The position numbers and the translations under genes were made by a program. From positions 1-64,000 of the forward strand of contig NZ_PPQH01000040.1 in the NCBI RefSeq assembly GCF_002902385.1: a stretch of 64,000 nt of DNA, read 5' to 3'. Each line of letters starts with the position of its first letter. Positions within the stretch are counted from its first letter, which is position 1. This document shows positions 16,494-26,301 of this stretch, piece after piece. The notes beneath the pieces are model-generated. The model was not told where the DNA came from. It did no database searches and was given only the letters and a program-made list of their open reading frames with translations. Origin of the DNA: Staphylococcus intermedius NCTC 11048. GTDB lineage: Bacteria; Bacillota; Bacilli; Staphylococcales; Staphylococcaceae.

Positions 16494-16826
16494 ATGTTTA
16501 GAGATATGGCATACTACATTTTTGGGACTGAGTTAGATACGTTTGTGCAATATTTTATATTTGAACTTATAATGTTGGTCGTTATCGGATTAATCGTCGG
16601 TATCTTAACGAAAAAGGTTTGGCCAGTCATCATCGTGATCATTGGTTTAAATGTGATTGATGTTGGCATTTTAGCACAATTTAATGCAAGCCAAGGTGAG
16701 GGGACATTCTTTGGGCAGTCGATATTACTCTTAGTGGCGAAATTTTTCCCGACTTTTTATGAAATACTCGTCACTGTATTACTACTACGTGTGAGCTGGA
16801 TGCGTAAAACATTTAAACTCGTATAA
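16494..16826 (+). CDS. Small multi-helix membrane protein
   Basis: 110 residues with three or four hydrophobic segments (about 18-40, 44-63, 74-100), few charges and a basic end (WMRKTFKLV). Ribosome site AAGGGAG at normal distance; dedicated terminator 10 bases downstream. I do not recognise a family. Located between putA and the lysophospholipase-like gene. Confidence 0.72.
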   Translation: MFRDMAYYIFGTELDTFVQYFIFELIMLVVIGLIVGILTKKVWPVIIVIIGLNVIDVGILAQFNASQGEGTFFGQSILLLVAKFFPTFYEILVTVLLLRVSWMRKTFKLV

Positions 16827-16835
16827 AATTAAGCA

Positions 16836-16885
16836 ACACGAGATTTGGTCGTGGTAAGATGTCATGACGGATTCTCGTGTTTTTT
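16836..16885 (+). terminator. Terminator after the 110-residue membrane protein
   Basis: ACACGAGA with TCTCGTGT around a 33-base structured loop, followed by six T. Confidence 0.75.
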
Positions 16886-16966
16886 ATGTTTTTAGTCGCG
16901 ATGAATGGGTGAGTCACGCTATAATAGATATTATAATACATAGAATTAAAGGAAGGATCATGTGGT

Positions 16967-17791
16967 ATGTGGAAATGGGAAACTGAAGGTGAGGCTAAAG
17001 GGGTCATCGTCATTGTACACAATATGTTAGAACATACAGGACGGTATGCGTATGTCATTACACATTTAAAACGCAATGGTTACCATGTCATTATGGGTGA
17101 TTTACCAGGTCAAGGCCAAACTTCGCGAATGAATAAAGGGCAAATCCAAAGCTTTAAAGTCTATCAAGAGCGTGTGCTAGAATGGGTTGAAATTGCTGAA
17201 GAATATCATTTGCCTATTTTTATGATTGGTGTCGGCTTAGGTGGTTTAATTTGTTTGAACTTATTAGAAAAAGTGCAATTGGATATCGAAGGCTTAATTT
17301 TACTTTCACCACTTCTTGCGTTCCAAAAGCATTATAAAACACGCAAAAATATTTTAGTTTCAAATATTGGGGACGTTTCAAAAGGGACTAAGTTTGATAT
17401 TGGCATAGAAGCTGAGACACTGACACGCAATCCAGAAGTACAAGAAGAAACTCGAAATGACGCGATGATGTTAAAAAAAGTGAGCTATCATTGGTATAAA
17501 GAAGTCGTACGTACAATGAAAGATACCGCTGATCATTTGCAAAATTTAACACCTAAACCGATGTGTGTGATGTATGGCACAGCCGATCAAATTTCTGATA
17601 CTGAAGTGACACATCAATTACTACAATCATTGAATTTAGATGAAGTTTATTTTAAAGCATGGCCCGAGCTTGCACATGAAATTCATAATGAACCCGAACG
17701 TGAAGCTGTCATGCGCTACATTTTGAGCTTTTTAAACAATCGCGTATATGCGGCTGGTTATTTAGTTGAAGATGAAAATAGTCTTAAATAA
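16967..17791 (+). CDS. Lysophospholipase-like alpha/beta hydrolase lacking the nucleophile serine
   Basis: 274 residues, Hydrolase_4 (monoglyceride lipase/lysophospholipase) fold. The opening HNMLEHTGRYAYV parallels the family HGxxEHxxRY oxyanion motif, GDLPGQGQT the GxGxS turn. The acid (YGTADQISD) and histidine (LAHEIHNEPER) are present. The nucleophile elbow, however, reads GVGLGG (88-93): Gly90 stands where G-x-S-x-G needs serine. Either catalysis is lost or another residue serves. ATG 16967 after AAGGAAGG. A weak hairpin (17812-17846) follows. Located before ldh. Confidence 0.85.
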   Translation: MWKWETEGEAKGVIVIVHNMLEHTGRYAYVITHLKRNGYHVIMGDLPGQGQTSRMNKGQIQSFKVYQERVLEWVEIAEEYHLPIFMIGVGLGGLICLNLLEKVQLDIEGLILLSPLLAFQKHYKTRKNILVSNIGDVSKGTKFDIGIEAETLTRNPEVQEETRNDAMMLKKVSYHWYKEVVRTMKDTADHLQNLTPKPMCVMYGTADQISDTEVTHQLLQSLNLDEVYFKAWPELAHEIHNEPEREAVMRYILSFLNNRVYAAGYLVEDENSLK

Positions 17792-17854
17792 GTTAAAAAT
17801 GTACTAAAAGTATAGGATGAACGATTCATTTTCGTTTGTCCTAAAAATTTATCA

Positions 17855-17905
17855 TTGAAAGTCATTGCAAAACATGTTAGATTATATATGTGAAAAGAAT
17901 CACAA
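17855..17905 (+). promoter_or_regulatory. ldh promoter with overlapping Rex operator
   Basis: TTGAAA (17855-17860), 17-base spacer, TAGATT (17878-17883). Directly after it ATGTGAAAAGAATCACAA (17888-17905) matches the Rex consensus TTGTGAAWWWWTTCACAA at 15 of 18 positions and covers the expected start of transcription. Repression by NADH-sensing Rex would be relieved at high NADH. Confidence 0.75.
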
Positions 17906-17951
17906 GTAATAAATAGTGAACAAAAATGGCGTAGTTAGGAGAGTGTTTTTC

Positions 17952-18902
17952 ATGAAGACAAAAGGTAATAAAGTGGTATTAGTAGGTAATGGAGCAGTGG
18001 GTGCAAGCTATGCCTTTACAATGATGAGTCAAGGTGTGGCAGACGAACTTTTTATTATCGATATTAATAAAGATAAAGTACTTGGAGATGTTTTAGATTT
18101 AAACCACGGTGCACCTTATGCAGATTCCCCAGTTAAAGTGCAAGCAGGTGAATACTCAGACTGTGGAGATGCAGATTTAGTCGTAATTTGTGCTGGTGCC
18201 CCTCAAAAAGTTGGTGAAACACGCTTAGACTTAGTAGAAAAAAATGCAAAAATTTATAAAGATATCGTGACATCAATTATGGATAGTGGTTTCGATGGTA
18301 TTTTCTTAATCGCAGCGAACCCAGTAGATATTTTAACTTACGTAACATTAAAATATTCTGGCTTACCAAAACATAAAGTTATCGGTTCAGGTACGATTTT
18401 AGATACAGCACGTTTCAGACACTTAATTAGTGAAGAATTTGGAGTAGCACCAGCAAGCATTCATGGTTATATTATTGGTGAACACGGTGATTCTGAAGTG
18501 CCAGTATGGTCAAGTGCAACCATTGCAGGTGTATCCATTTACGATCAATTGAAAAATGACCCTGAAAAAGCACATTTAATTGAAGATATTTATGTGAATA
18601 CACGTGATGCTGCGTATGACATCATTAAAGCAAAAGGTGCGACATACTACGGCGTGGCAATGGGATTAATGCATATTTCAAAAGCGATCTTAAAAAATCA
18701 AAATGTTGTATTAACAGTGTCAAGTTACTTAGAAGGTGAGTACGGTCATGAAGGTGTATACACTGGTGTGCCAACTGTCATTAACGGTGATGGTGCAGCA
18801 CGTGTTATCGAAACACCATTAAATGAAGAAGAAAAAGAAAAATTTGCTAAATCTGTAAAAATTTTAAAAGATATGCAAGACTCTATTTCTCACCTATTCT
18901 AA
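17952..18902 (+). CDS. ldh: L-lactate dehydrogenase
   Basis: 316 residues, the usual size. Reduces pyruvate to L-lactate with NADH in fermentation. NAD motif [11 protein letters not shown], substrate-loop [19 protein letters not shown], and catalytic histidine in [16 protein letters not shown] 17952 follows TAGGAGAG; a GTG at 17916 is unsupported. Monocistronic with its own Rex-type promoter and terminator. As far as I recall, S. aureus does not carry an ldh next to rot, so this locus is a point of difference. Confidence 0.96.
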   Translation: MKTKGNKVVLVGNGAVGASYAFTMMSQGVADELFIIDINKDKVLGDVLDLNHGAPYADSPVKVQAGEYSDCGDADLVVICAGAPQKVGETRLDLVEKNAKIYKDIVTSIMDSGFDGIFLIAANPVDILTYVTLKYSGLPKHKVIGSGTILDTARFRHLISEEFGVAPASIHGYIIGEHGDSEVPVWSSATIAGVSIYDQLKNDPEKAHLIEDIYVNTRDAAYDIIKAKGATYYGVAMGLMHISKAILKNQNVVLTVSSYLEGEYGHEGVYTGVPTVINGDGAARVIETPLNEEEKEKFAKSVKILKDMQDSISHLF

Positions 18903-18932
18903 TCAATTAAATTGAATTAAGTGATATCATCA

Positions 18933-18974
18933 ATGGTCCTATCTCTTTATATTTAGAGTAGGGCCATTCGTTTT
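18933..18974 (+). terminator. Terminator of ldh
   Basis: ATGGTCCTATCTCT with its near-complement TAGAGTAGGGCCAT, then TCGTTTT. Confidence 0.85.
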
Positions 18975-19198
18975 ATGATGCTTGAGCATGCACCATTGAT
19001 GGATATGAGTAGCACTGATTTTTAAATTTAATCACGCATTTTAAATAGTAGTTACACATAAAAAATAAATGATTTGAAGAAAAGGTTCTACAATTTCAAA
19101 TTTCAAAACGACAAAGTATTGAAAATGTATTAAATTGGATTAGATTTCTATTTTAAGGGTAATTATAAACAGTAGGTAGCAAACAATGGGGGTTAATT

Positions 19199-19609
19199 AT
19201 GACTGAACAAAATAATTATAACGTGAGCGACATCATGCTTCTTGACCAGTTACAAAAAGAAGTTGAAGCCATTTTTGAAGAAATTGAGAACAAATACCAT
19301 TTATCGAAAGAAGAATTTTTGATTTTATTGACACTTTGGGATAAAGGTTCGATGACATTAAAAGAAATGGATGACTATGTGAAAGTGAAGACTTACAAAC
19401 GTACTCGAACTTACAATAACTTGGTAGAAATGAAATGGATAGTTAAAGAGCGCCCAACAAATGATGAAAGAACAGTGATTATTTATTTTAATGAAGATAA
19501 AGAAGCAGACAAACAAGACTTAATTGATTTTACATGTATGGAAATTGAAAAAAGAGATGAACGTTTAAAATCGTTATTAAATGACATTGTCAACGGCTGT
19601 AACATTTAA
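19199..19609 (+). CDS. rot: Rot-like SarA-family transcriptional regulator
   Basis: 136 residues. The segment MTLKEMDDYVKVKTYKRTRTYN followed by NLVEMKW and ERPTNDERTVIIYF is nearly that of S. aureus Rot (winged helix: helix-turn-helix about 59-85, wing around 92-105), while the N-terminus and last 30 residues are divergent. Rot represses exotoxin genes and activates surface-protein genes. The ribosome site GGGGG is G-rich, and in S. aureus this region is the target of RNAIII pairing; a 220-base leader precedes it. Confidence 0.9.
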   Translation: MTEQNNYNVSDIMLLDQLQKEVEAIFEEIENKYHLSKEEFLILLTLWDKGSMTLKEMDDYVKVKTYKRTRTYNNLVEMKWIVKERPTNDERTVIIYFNEDKEADKQDLIDFTCMEIEKRDERLKSLLNDIVNGCNI

Positions 19610-19680
19610 CAACAATCACACGCTCAATAGACATCATGATTTAACCCGCCCATTCTAATTAAAGCGAATAAGCATTGCCG

Positions 19681-20003
19681 ATGGTATTAAAGTTCGTCAT
19701 TCTAGCCATCACCAAAGACGAAATGAAATGGATCAATGAGCGTGCAAACGAAAAAATATTCATACTACCTATTAAAAAATCAAAAACCAACGTTTACCTG
19801 TAAATGGGTAGGCGTTGGTTTTTGTTGTTGATGCTAATGGTGATATCGTGATGCAAACTGTAGACTTTCAACGATTGTATGTTTCAGAATCCATGTTTTG
19901 CATGACCTCAAGCACTGACTTCGAATACAACATTCATCGTTTTTACGCTTTCTACAATGCAGCTGTCCCAAAGGTCATTGAGCTCGTTTCTCAAGTGCAA
20001 TGA
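19681..20003 (+). pseudogene. Possible decayed coding sequence between rot and mnmM
   Basis: The 365-base gap after rot has two short protein-like stretches in different frames with no ribosome sites: MVLKFVILAITKDEMKWINE (19681 on) and VFVVDANGDIVMQTVDFQRL (19818 on, running into the mnmM 3' end at 20003). They may be remains of a lost gene; chance reading frames are the alternative. Confidence 0.25.
19773..19823. terminator. Bidirectional terminator between rot and mnmM
   Basis: AAAAACCAACG with CGTTGGTTTTT, inner TTTACC/GGGTA pairing; A and T runs on both sides. Confidence 0.8.
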
Positions 20004-20541
20004 CATAAGGTGGTCGATTGCGTTGATTGATAAATTCATATTTCAAAACATGCGCCAGTTGTTGATCAAATGCTTGTAAATGTTGCATCAAAGTCGCACT
20101 TTCTTCAGCACCTTCTTCATGACCTGGGTAAACGACTAAAACGATAATGCCCTCAGGTTGTAATACATCAAAAATCGTCTGTACAGCAGCGAGTGTTGTC
20201 GATGAATGTGTAACGATAGATTTGTCGCCTTTAGGTAAATAACCTAAATTAAAAATTGCAGCATGTACTTGTGCAAGGTGCTCAGATGCAATATATTGAG
20301 TGATCCATTCGTGGCCAGTTTGAAACAAAGAGATGTTGTTGTACGCTTGCACACGTTGTCTTGTATATTCTATGGCTTCTTTTTGAATGTCACAGCCATA
20401 AACATGGCCATTGGGAACAAGGTCGGCTAAAAACTTGGTGTCATGACCGTTGCCACAAGTTGCATCAATCACAACACTTTCTGGTGTCACATGGCTGCGA
20501 ATTAATGACTTGGCAAAAGGGAGTATCCGTTCGACAATCAT
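19975..20541 (-). CDS. mnmM: tRNA mnm5s2U methyltransferase MnmM (YtqB)
   Basis: 188 residues, class I SAM methyltransferase of the YtqB family. SAM motif VIDATCGNGHDT (24-35), acidic GCDIQ strand end (49-53), and family segment FNLGYLPKGDKSI. B. subtilis YtqB, renamed MnmM, methylates the 5-aminomethyl group of wobble uridine in tRNA. Overlaps the upstream mnmL by the ATGA at 20538-20541, which ties the two together. Confidence 0.87.
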   Translation of the reverse strand: MIVERILPFAKSLIRSHVTPESVVIDATCGNGHDTKFLADLVPNGHVYGCDIQKEAIEYTRQRVQAYNNISLFQTGHEWITQYIASEHLAQVHAAIFNLGYLPKGDKSIVTHSSTTLAAVQTIFDVLQPEGIIVLVVYPGHEEGAEESATLMQHLQAFDQQLAHVLKYEFINQRNRPPYVIALEKRAQ

Positions 20542-21494
20542 CGCTTCACCTGAGATGTGTATGATGCACCTTGCACTGTACCGCGACGTTCAAGCTCGGC
20601 GTCGATATCATTTAATACTTCCCACTTATTGACGCTCCACATTGGGCCGACCATTAAATCGATAGGACCATCACCTGTAATACGATGAACGATCATTTCA
20701 GGCGGCAATTGTTCGAGTTGGTCGCAAACGAGTTGAATGTACTGTTCTTTCGTCATAAATTCGAGTAAGCCTTTGTCGTATTGCTTCATCATAGGTGTGC
20801 CTTTTAATAGGTGGAGCAAATGAATTTTAATGCCTTGGACATCCATTTGAGCGACAGCTTTTGCAGTCTCCATCATCATGTCATAATCTTCACCCGGTAA
20901 GCCATTAATAATATGTGAACATACATTAATGTTGTGACGACGTAGTTTTGCGACGCCTTCATAATAACAGTCCATATCATGTGCTCGATTGATTAAATCA
21001 GACGTCTCTTGATGAATGGTTTGAAGGCCTAATTCGACCCATAAATAAGTACGTTCATTTAATTCGGCTAAATAGTCCACGACATCATCAGGTAAACAGT
21101 CTGGGCGTGTTCCGATAGATAAACCGACAACACCTGGCTCTTTTAATGCGGCTTCAAATTTTTCGCGTAAGACAGCAACTGGTGCGTGTGTATTTGTGAA
21201 GGCTTGGAAATAGGCAATGTATTGACCTTCATGCCACTTTTCATGCATTTTGTCTTTAATTTCTTTAAATTGCACTTCGATAGTATCGGCACGGTTACCA
21301 GCAAAGTCACCACTTCCTGCTGCGGAACAAAATGTACACCCACCATGAGCAACAGTACCATCTCGGTTTGGGCAATCAAAACCACCATCTAAAGCAACCT
21401 TGAATATTTTTTGACCAAATTTATTTTTCAAATGATAATTTAAAGTGTGATAGCGTTTCTTTTCAAAAGCATATGGGAAATAAGTGCCCATCAT
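20538..21494 (-). CDS. mnmL: Radical SAM protein MnmL (YtqA)
   Basis: Up to 318 residues, TIGR01212/YtqA family. Iron-sulfur cysteines C41, C53 and C56 (CPNRDGTVAHGGCTFC), then SIGTRPDCLPDDVVDYL and WVELGLQTIHQET as in Elp3-like radical SAM enzymes. YtqA has been linked with MnmM in converting cmnm5s2U to mnm5s2U in B. subtilis. The second ATG (21491) is better spaced from AAAGGAAG than the first. It forms a two-gene unit with mnmM. Confidence 0.85.
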   Translation of the reverse strand: MMGTYFPYAFEKKRYHTLNYHLKNKFGQKIFKVALDGGFDCPNRDGTVAHGGCTFCSAAGSGDFAGNRADTIEVQFKEIKDKMHEKWHEGQYIAYFQAFTNTHAPVAVLREKFEAALKEPGVVGLSIGTRPDCLPDDVVDYLAELNERTYLWVELGLQTIHQETSDLINRAHDMDCYYEGVAKLRRHNINVCSHIINGLPGEDYDMMMETAKAVAQMDVQGIKIHLLHLLKGTPMMKQYDKGLLEFMTKEQYIQLVCDQLEQLPPEMIVHRITGDGPIDLMVGPMWSVNKWEVLNDIDAELERRGTVQGASYTSQVKR

Positions 21495-21637
21495 AATCTT
21501 CCTTTCGACTTACTAAGTTAAAACTGTTCTTATCATATCGTATTCATTGTTTTTCTTAAACAGTATTTGAAGATTTTAACATATTTTCATCATTACGTGT
21601 TATAGTGTGAGCTAGAGAGAAAAGGAGTGAAACATCA

Positions 21638-22819
21638 GTGAATATGCCTAAAGGAATATGGTGGCTCGTCATCGGGATGGCAATTAATATCACCGGTGCG
21701 AGTTTTTTATGGCCGCTGAATACCATTTATATGAATGAGGAACTCGACAAATCATTAAGTACAGCCGGACTTGTATTGATGGTCAATTCATTTGGGATGA
21801 TTGTAGGAAATTTACTCGGTGGAACATTGTTCGATAAACTTGGTGGCTATCGAACAATTATGTTAGGAACGATTGTAAGTCTGGTCGCTACCGTTTTATT
21901 AAATTTCTTCCATGGTTGGCCTTGGTATGCAGTATGGCTTGTGATGCTTGGCTTTGGCGGGGGCATGATTATCCCAGCGATATACGCGATGGCTGGAGCG
22001 GTATGGCCACAAGGTGGAAGACAAACGTTTAATGCAATTTACTTAGCCCAAAATATCGGTGTGGCATTAGGTGCAGCACTTGGCGGTTTTGTTGCTGAAC
22101 TGAGCTTTAATTACATTTTTATGGCGAATTTGGCGATGTATGTTATTTTCTTTTTTATTGCTTTATTTCAATTTAAAATGGATTATCAAGCGACAGTTAA
22201 ACATCAAGAAACCTTGGAAAATGTGGCCCGAATTCAAAATAAGAAGCATTTTACCGCACTCATTTTGTTATGTGTGATGTTTGCGTTATGTTGGATTGCA
22301 TACGTACAATGGCAAACGACAATTGCATCATTTACACAAAGTATCGGCATTTCCATGAGTCAATACAGCTTATTATGGACAGTGAACGGTGTGCTCATTT
22401 TAGTAGGACAACCTTTAATATTGCCGATCATTCACCTTATTAAAGGCCAGCTGAAAAAGCAACTTTACTTTGGCTTAGGTGTGTTCATACTGTCATTTTT
22501 CGTGACAAGTTTTGCGACATCATTTTCGATTTTCGTCGTAGGGATGGTCATTATGACATTTGCTGAAATGTTCGTTTGGCCAGCAGTTCCGACAATTGCC
22601 AACAATTTAGCGCCTAAAGGTAGAGAAGGGGTCTATCAAGGCATTGTCAATTCGGCATCGACAGTGGGGAAAGCTTTTGGTCCGTTAATTGGCGGCATAT
22701 TAGTTGATATATTTGATATGCAAATCATGTTTTTATCAATGATAGGGTTACTTGTCATGGCTGTGATATTCCTTTCTATTTATGATAGAAAAGTAGATCC
22801 GAAAACGCTATATCGTTAA
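21638..22819 (+). CDS. Major facilitator superfamily transporter
   Basis: 393 residues with 12 predicted helices in two halves. The loop 2-3 motif reads GNLLGGTLFDKLGGYRT (about 57-73), the classic MFS signature. The half-repeat boundary is the charged loop near 190-205. Family members nearby in sequence are drug/multisubstrate exporters, but the cargo cannot be inferred. GTG 21638 is the start: AAGGAG lies 10 bases upstream, while ATG 21644 is too far. It precedes the leuS leader. Confidence 0.9.
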   Translation: MNMPKGIWWLVIGMAINITGASFLWPLNTIYMNEELDKSLSTAGLVLMVNSFGMIVGNLLGGTLFDKLGGYRTIMLGTIVSLVATVLLNFFHGWPWYAVWLVMLGFGGGMIIPAIYAMAGAVWPQGGRQTFNAIYLAQNIGVALGAALGGFVAELSFNYIFMANLAMYVIFFFIALFQFKMDYQATVKHQETLENVARIQNKKHFTALILLCVMFALCWIAYVQWQTTIASFTQSIGISMSQYSLLWTVNGVLILVGQPLILPIIHLIKGQLKKQLYFGLGVFILSFFVTSFATSFSIFVVGMVIMTFAEMFVWPAVPTIANNLAPKGREGVYQGIVNSASTVGKAFGPLIGGILVDIFDMQIMFLSMIGLLVMAVIFLSIYDRKVDPKTLYR

Positions 22820-22835
22820 ACACAGATAATGACAC

Positions 22836-22864
22836 TTGCATCTTTGTACTAAATTGCATAATAT
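22836..22864 (+). promoter_or_regulatory. Promoter of the leuS T-box leader
   Basis: TTGCAT, 17-base spacer, TAATAT, about 270 bases before the leuS start. Confidence 0.5.
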
Positions 22865-22870
22865 AGAAGT

Positions 22871-23109
22871 TAATTACGTATCAAGCATGTGGTCGTGCTG
22901 TACTGGAGTAGTAACTTAAATGGTTTTCCACAGAGAGTTAGTGGTGGTGCGAACTAACGAAAAACTTTAAGTGAACTTGCCGATAAATAATGAAAAATTA
23001 ATGACATCTCTTACTATTTAAAATGAAGTGCACTTCAAGAAGTGAATGAGGGTGGTACCGCGGCAAATGTCGTCCCTTAGCATATCTGAATAGTTTGAGG
23101 TGTCTTTTT
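22871..23109 (+). promoter_or_regulatory. T-box leader of leuS
   Basis: The T-box core GAGGGTGGTACCGCGG lies at 23048-23063, preceded by Stem I elements (AGAGAGTTAGTGG, GTGCGAACTAACG). The likely specifier is CTT (22976-22978), a leucine codon, after AAGTGAA. The usual terminator T-run directly after CGTCCCTT is missing. Instead GACATCTC (23003) and ACTATT (23013) can pair with AATAGT (23089) and GAGGTGTC (23097), followed by TTTTT. Confidence 0.92.
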
Positions 23110-23130
23110 ATGAATGAGGAGGATTTAATT

Positions 23131-25542
23131 GTGAGTTACAATCATCAAGAAGTCGAAAAAAAGTGGCAAACGTATTGGCTAGAGAACAAAACGTTCAAAA
23201 CAGAAGATAATATTGGTCAGAAGAAATTTTATGCGTTAGATATGTTTCCGTATCCATCAGGTGCTGGTTTACACGTAGGGCATCCAGAAGGTTATACAGC
23301 AACCGATATTTTATCACGTTATAAAAGAATGCAAGGGTACAATGTGTTACATCCAATGGGGTGGGATGCATTTGGTTTACCTGCTGAACAATATGCCCTC
23401 GATACTGGGAATGATCCAGCTGAATTTACAAAACGTAACATTCAAACATTTAAGCGTCAAATTCAGGAACTGGGCTTTAGTTACGACTGGGATCGTGAAG
23501 TGAGTACGACGGATCCTGAATATTATAAATGGACACAATGGATTTTTATTCAACTTTATAAAAAAGGCTTAGCGTATATTGACGAAATTCCAGTAAACTG
23601 GTGTGAAGCGTTAGGTACTGTGCTATCGAATGAAGAAGTGGTCGATGGTGTATCAGAACGTGGGGGGTTCCCGGTTGTTCGACGTCCGATGAAACAATGG
23701 GTATTAAAGATTACAGAATATGCGGATCGTTTACTTGAAGATTTAGATACATTGGACTGGCCAGAATCGATTAAAGACATGCAACGCAACTGGATTGGCC
23801 GTTCTGAAGGGGCGAAAGTAAACTTCGAAGTTGAAAATATTGACACACCGATTGAAGTATTTACTACACGCCCAGATACGATTTATGGGGCAACATTTTT
23901 AGTGTTAAGCCCTGAACATGGGTTAGTGAACCGTATCACAACACCACAACAATATGAAAAAGTGAAGCATTATCAAGATGAAGCAGCGAAAAAATCGGAC
24001 CTAGAACGTACAGACTTAGCCAAAGAAAAAACAGGTGTCTTCACAGGTGCGTATGCGATTCATCCATTTACAGGTGAGCAAGTGCCTATTTGGATTGCAG
24101 ACTATGTGTTAGCATCTTATGGTACAGGGGCTGTAATGGCAGTTCCCGCGCATGACGAAAGAGACTACGAATTTGCGACAACGTTTGATTTACCAGTCGT
24201 GAAAGTCATCGAAAACGATGCAGACACACCATATTACGCAGGTGACGGGGCACATATTCATTCAGGTGAATTGGATGGTCTTCATAACGAAGAAGCGATT
24301 TCAAAAGCAATTGAGCTATTAGAAGCAAAAGGTCTCGGTGAAAAGAAAGTGAATTATAAACTCCGTGACTGGTTGTTTAGTCGTCAACGTTATTGGGGTG
24401 AACCGATTCCGATTATTCATTGGGAAGACGGCTCAATGACAACTGTTCCTGAAAGCGAATTGCCATTACTTCTTCCTAAAACAGATGAAATTAAGCCTTC
24501 AGGTACAGGTGAATCACCACTTGCGAATATTGATGACTTTGTGAATGTGGTTGACCCTGAAACAGGTATGAAAGGTCGACGTGAAACAAACACAATGCCA
24601 CAATGGGCGGGTAGCTGTTGGTATTATTTACGTTATATCGATCCTAAAAACGATCAAATGCTAGCTGATCCAGAGAAATTGAAACATTGGTTGCCTGTTG
24701 ACCTTTATATCGGTGGCGTAGAGCATGCTGTATTGCACTTATTATATGCACGCTTCTGGCACAAAGTACTTTATGATTTAGGGGTTGTCCCAACGTCTGA
24801 ACCTTTCCAAAAATTATTCAACCAAGGTATGATTTTAGGTGAAGGTAACGAAAAAATGAGTAAATCAAAAGGTAATGTTGTAAACCCTGACGACATTGTG
24901 CGTTCACATGGTGCCGATACATTACGCTTATATGAAATGTTTATGGGACCGTTAGAGGCATCGATTGCTTGGAGTGAAAATGGTTTAGATGGTTCACGTC
25001 GCTTCTTAGATCGTGTATGGCGCTTGTTCGTCACTGAAGATGGTCAACTTACAGATAAAGTTATTGAAGCAGACACACCAGCATTACAAACGGTATACCA
25101 TCAAACCGTTAAAAAGGTCACTGAAGATTTCGAATCATTGAGCTTCAATACAGCAATTAGTCAGTTAATGGTCTTTATTAATGAATGTTATAAAGCTGAG
25201 CACATTTCTAAAGCCTTTGCAGAAGGTTTCGTGAAAATGTTAGCACCTATTGCACCACATATCGGTGAAGAATTGTGGTCTATTTTAGGTCACGATACAA
25301 CAATCACTTACCAACCATGGCCAAGTTTCGATCCATCTTTATTAGAAGAAGATGTTGTTGAAATCGTTGTACAAGTGAATGGTAAAGTCCGTGCTAAAAT
25401 TGAAATTCCTAAAGATATGACTCAAGCAGATATGGAAACAACAGCCTTAGCGCATGACAACATTAAAACTGCAATTGAGGGTAAAGAGATAAAGAAAGTA
25501 ATTGCAGTCCCTCAAAAATTAGTGAACATTGTTGCAAAATAA
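23131..25542 (+). CDS. leuS: Leucyl-tRNA synthetase
   Basis: 803 residues, near-identical in layout to S. aureus LeuS. Class I synthetase: HVGH at 48-51 (HIGH motif), KMSKS at 575-579, CP1 editing domain with [19 protein letters not shown] and [15 protein letters not shown]. The start is GTG 23131 after GAGGAGG, giving [13 protein letters not shown] like the known protein; the ATG at 23095-23110 region would translate the leader end. Controlled by the T-box upstream. Confidence 0.97.
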   Translation: MSYNHQEVEKKWQTYWLENKTFKTEDNIGQKKFYALDMFPYPSGAGLHVGHPEGYTATDILSRYKRMQGYNVLHPMGWDAFGLPAEQYALDTGNDPAEFTKRNIQTFKRQIQELGFSYDWDREVSTTDPEYYKWTQWIFIQLYKKGLAYIDEIPVNWCEALGTVLSNEEVVDGVSERGGFPVVRRPMKQWVLKITEYADRLLEDLDTLDWPESIKDMQRNWIGRSEGAKVNFEVENIDTPIEVFTTRPDTIYGATFLVLSPEHGLVNRITTPQQYEKVKHYQDEAAKKSDLERTDLAKEKTGVFTGAYAIHPFTGEQVPIWIADYVLASYGTGAVMAVPAHDERDYEFATTFDLPVVKVIENDADTPYYAGDGAHIHSGELDGLHNEEAISKAIELLEAKGLGEKKVNYKLRDWLFSRQRYWGEPIPIIHWEDGSMTTVPESELPLLLPKTDEIKPSGTGESPLANIDDFVNVVDPETGMKGRRETNTMPQWAGSCWYYLRYIDPKNDQMLADPEKLKHWLPVDLYIGGVEHAVLHLLYARFWHKVLYDLGVVPTSEPFQKLFNQGMILGEGNEKMSKSKGNVVNPDDIVRSHGADTLRLYEMFMGPLEASIAWSENGLDGSRRFLDRVWRLFVTEDGQLTDKVIEADTPALQTVYHQTVKKVTEDFESLSFNTAISQLMVFINECYKAEHISKAFAEGFVKMLAPIAPHIGEELWSILGHDTTITYQPWPSFDPSLLEEDVVEIVVQVNGKVRAKIEIPKDMTQADMETTALAHDNIKTAIEGKEIKKVIAVPQKLVNIVAK

Positions 25543-25570
25543 TGATGAATGAAGGAGCGTGGAGGAAAAA

Positions 25571-25882
25571 ATGAAAGAAATAAGTACTGATGAATTAAAA
25601 GAGATTATTTTAAGTTCTGAACCTGTGAATATTGTCGATGTACGTGAAGATGAAGAAGTGGCGATGGGGATGATTCCTGATGCTGAACATATTCCGATGA
25701 ATGACATTCCGGATCACGTGGATGATTTCAAAAAGAACACGACGTATTACATCGTTTGTGCAGGCGGTGTGAGAAGTGCGAAAGTGGTTGAGTTTTTGAA
25801 TGATCATGGTGTTGATGCAGTGAATGTTGAAGGTGGTATGCGTGCTTGGGGCGATGAAGGGTTAGAGTATAAGCGGATTTAA
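25571..25882 (+). CDS. Rhodanese-like sulfurtransferase
   Basis: 103 residues, a single rhodanese domain. VDVREDEEVAMGMIPDAEHIP and the active-site loop CAGGVRS with C63 are diagnostic; a six-residue loop is typical of sulfur-accepting rhodaneses of the YtwF/GlpE type. It begins 28 bases after leuS and probably shares its transcript. ATG 25571 follows GTGGAGG. Ends at a strong terminator. Confidence 0.92.
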   Translation: MKEISTDELKEIILSSEPVNIVDVREDEEVAMGMIPDAEHIPMNDIPDHVDDFKKNTTYYIVCAGGVRSAKVVEFLNDHGVDAVNVEGGMRAWGDEGLEYKRI

Positions 25883-25894
25883 GTATTGAAGTAT

Positions 25895-25943
25895 GACTGC
25901 TATTGTCGTATGGGGGGACCGTACGATGATAGCAGTTTTTTGT
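25895..25943 (+). terminator. Terminator of leuS-rhodanese unit
   Basis: ACTGCTATTGTCGTA paired with TACGATGATAGCAGT (one mismatch), then TTTTTT. Confidence 0.9.
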
Positions 25944-26004
25944 TTTTTGTTTAGCATTGTAGTTGTTTAGCATTTTGTTAACATGTTTTAAATGGCATCT
26001 TACA

Positions 26005-26149
26005 GATTGCTGAACGGTGCGGCGCTTTCCTAGGGGCTGGTCCTGCAACTAACCAACGCTTTGATTTTACTATTACATTAGTTGATGAAGCGTTGGTGGA
26101 TTTTCCGGACCAGCTGATTCCTCAGGAGTCTTGCACAGTTCATGCAATC
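26005..26149. repeat. Central hairpin repeat, copy A
   Basis: 145 bases bounded by GATTGC and GCAATC. Nested pairing: GGCTGGTCC with GGACCAGC and ACCAACGCTT with AAGCGTTGGT around an AT-rich loop. The stretch 26018-26148 is nearly identical to copy B (26302-26432), and its reverse complement matches the middle of the element at 62651-62786. It lies in a 740-base gap without genes. Confidence 0.8.
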
Positions 26150-26301
26150 TGAACGGTAAAATAGAAATGCAAAGAAACAAAATATTACAATACAAAACGT
26201 ATTTTCATCTATATTTCCCCATACCTCAATCACATCATATTTCTGTTTGGATGGAGAGAGGGGATAGTGAGGATACATAAGTGAGTAGGGGAGCTGACTT
26301 G

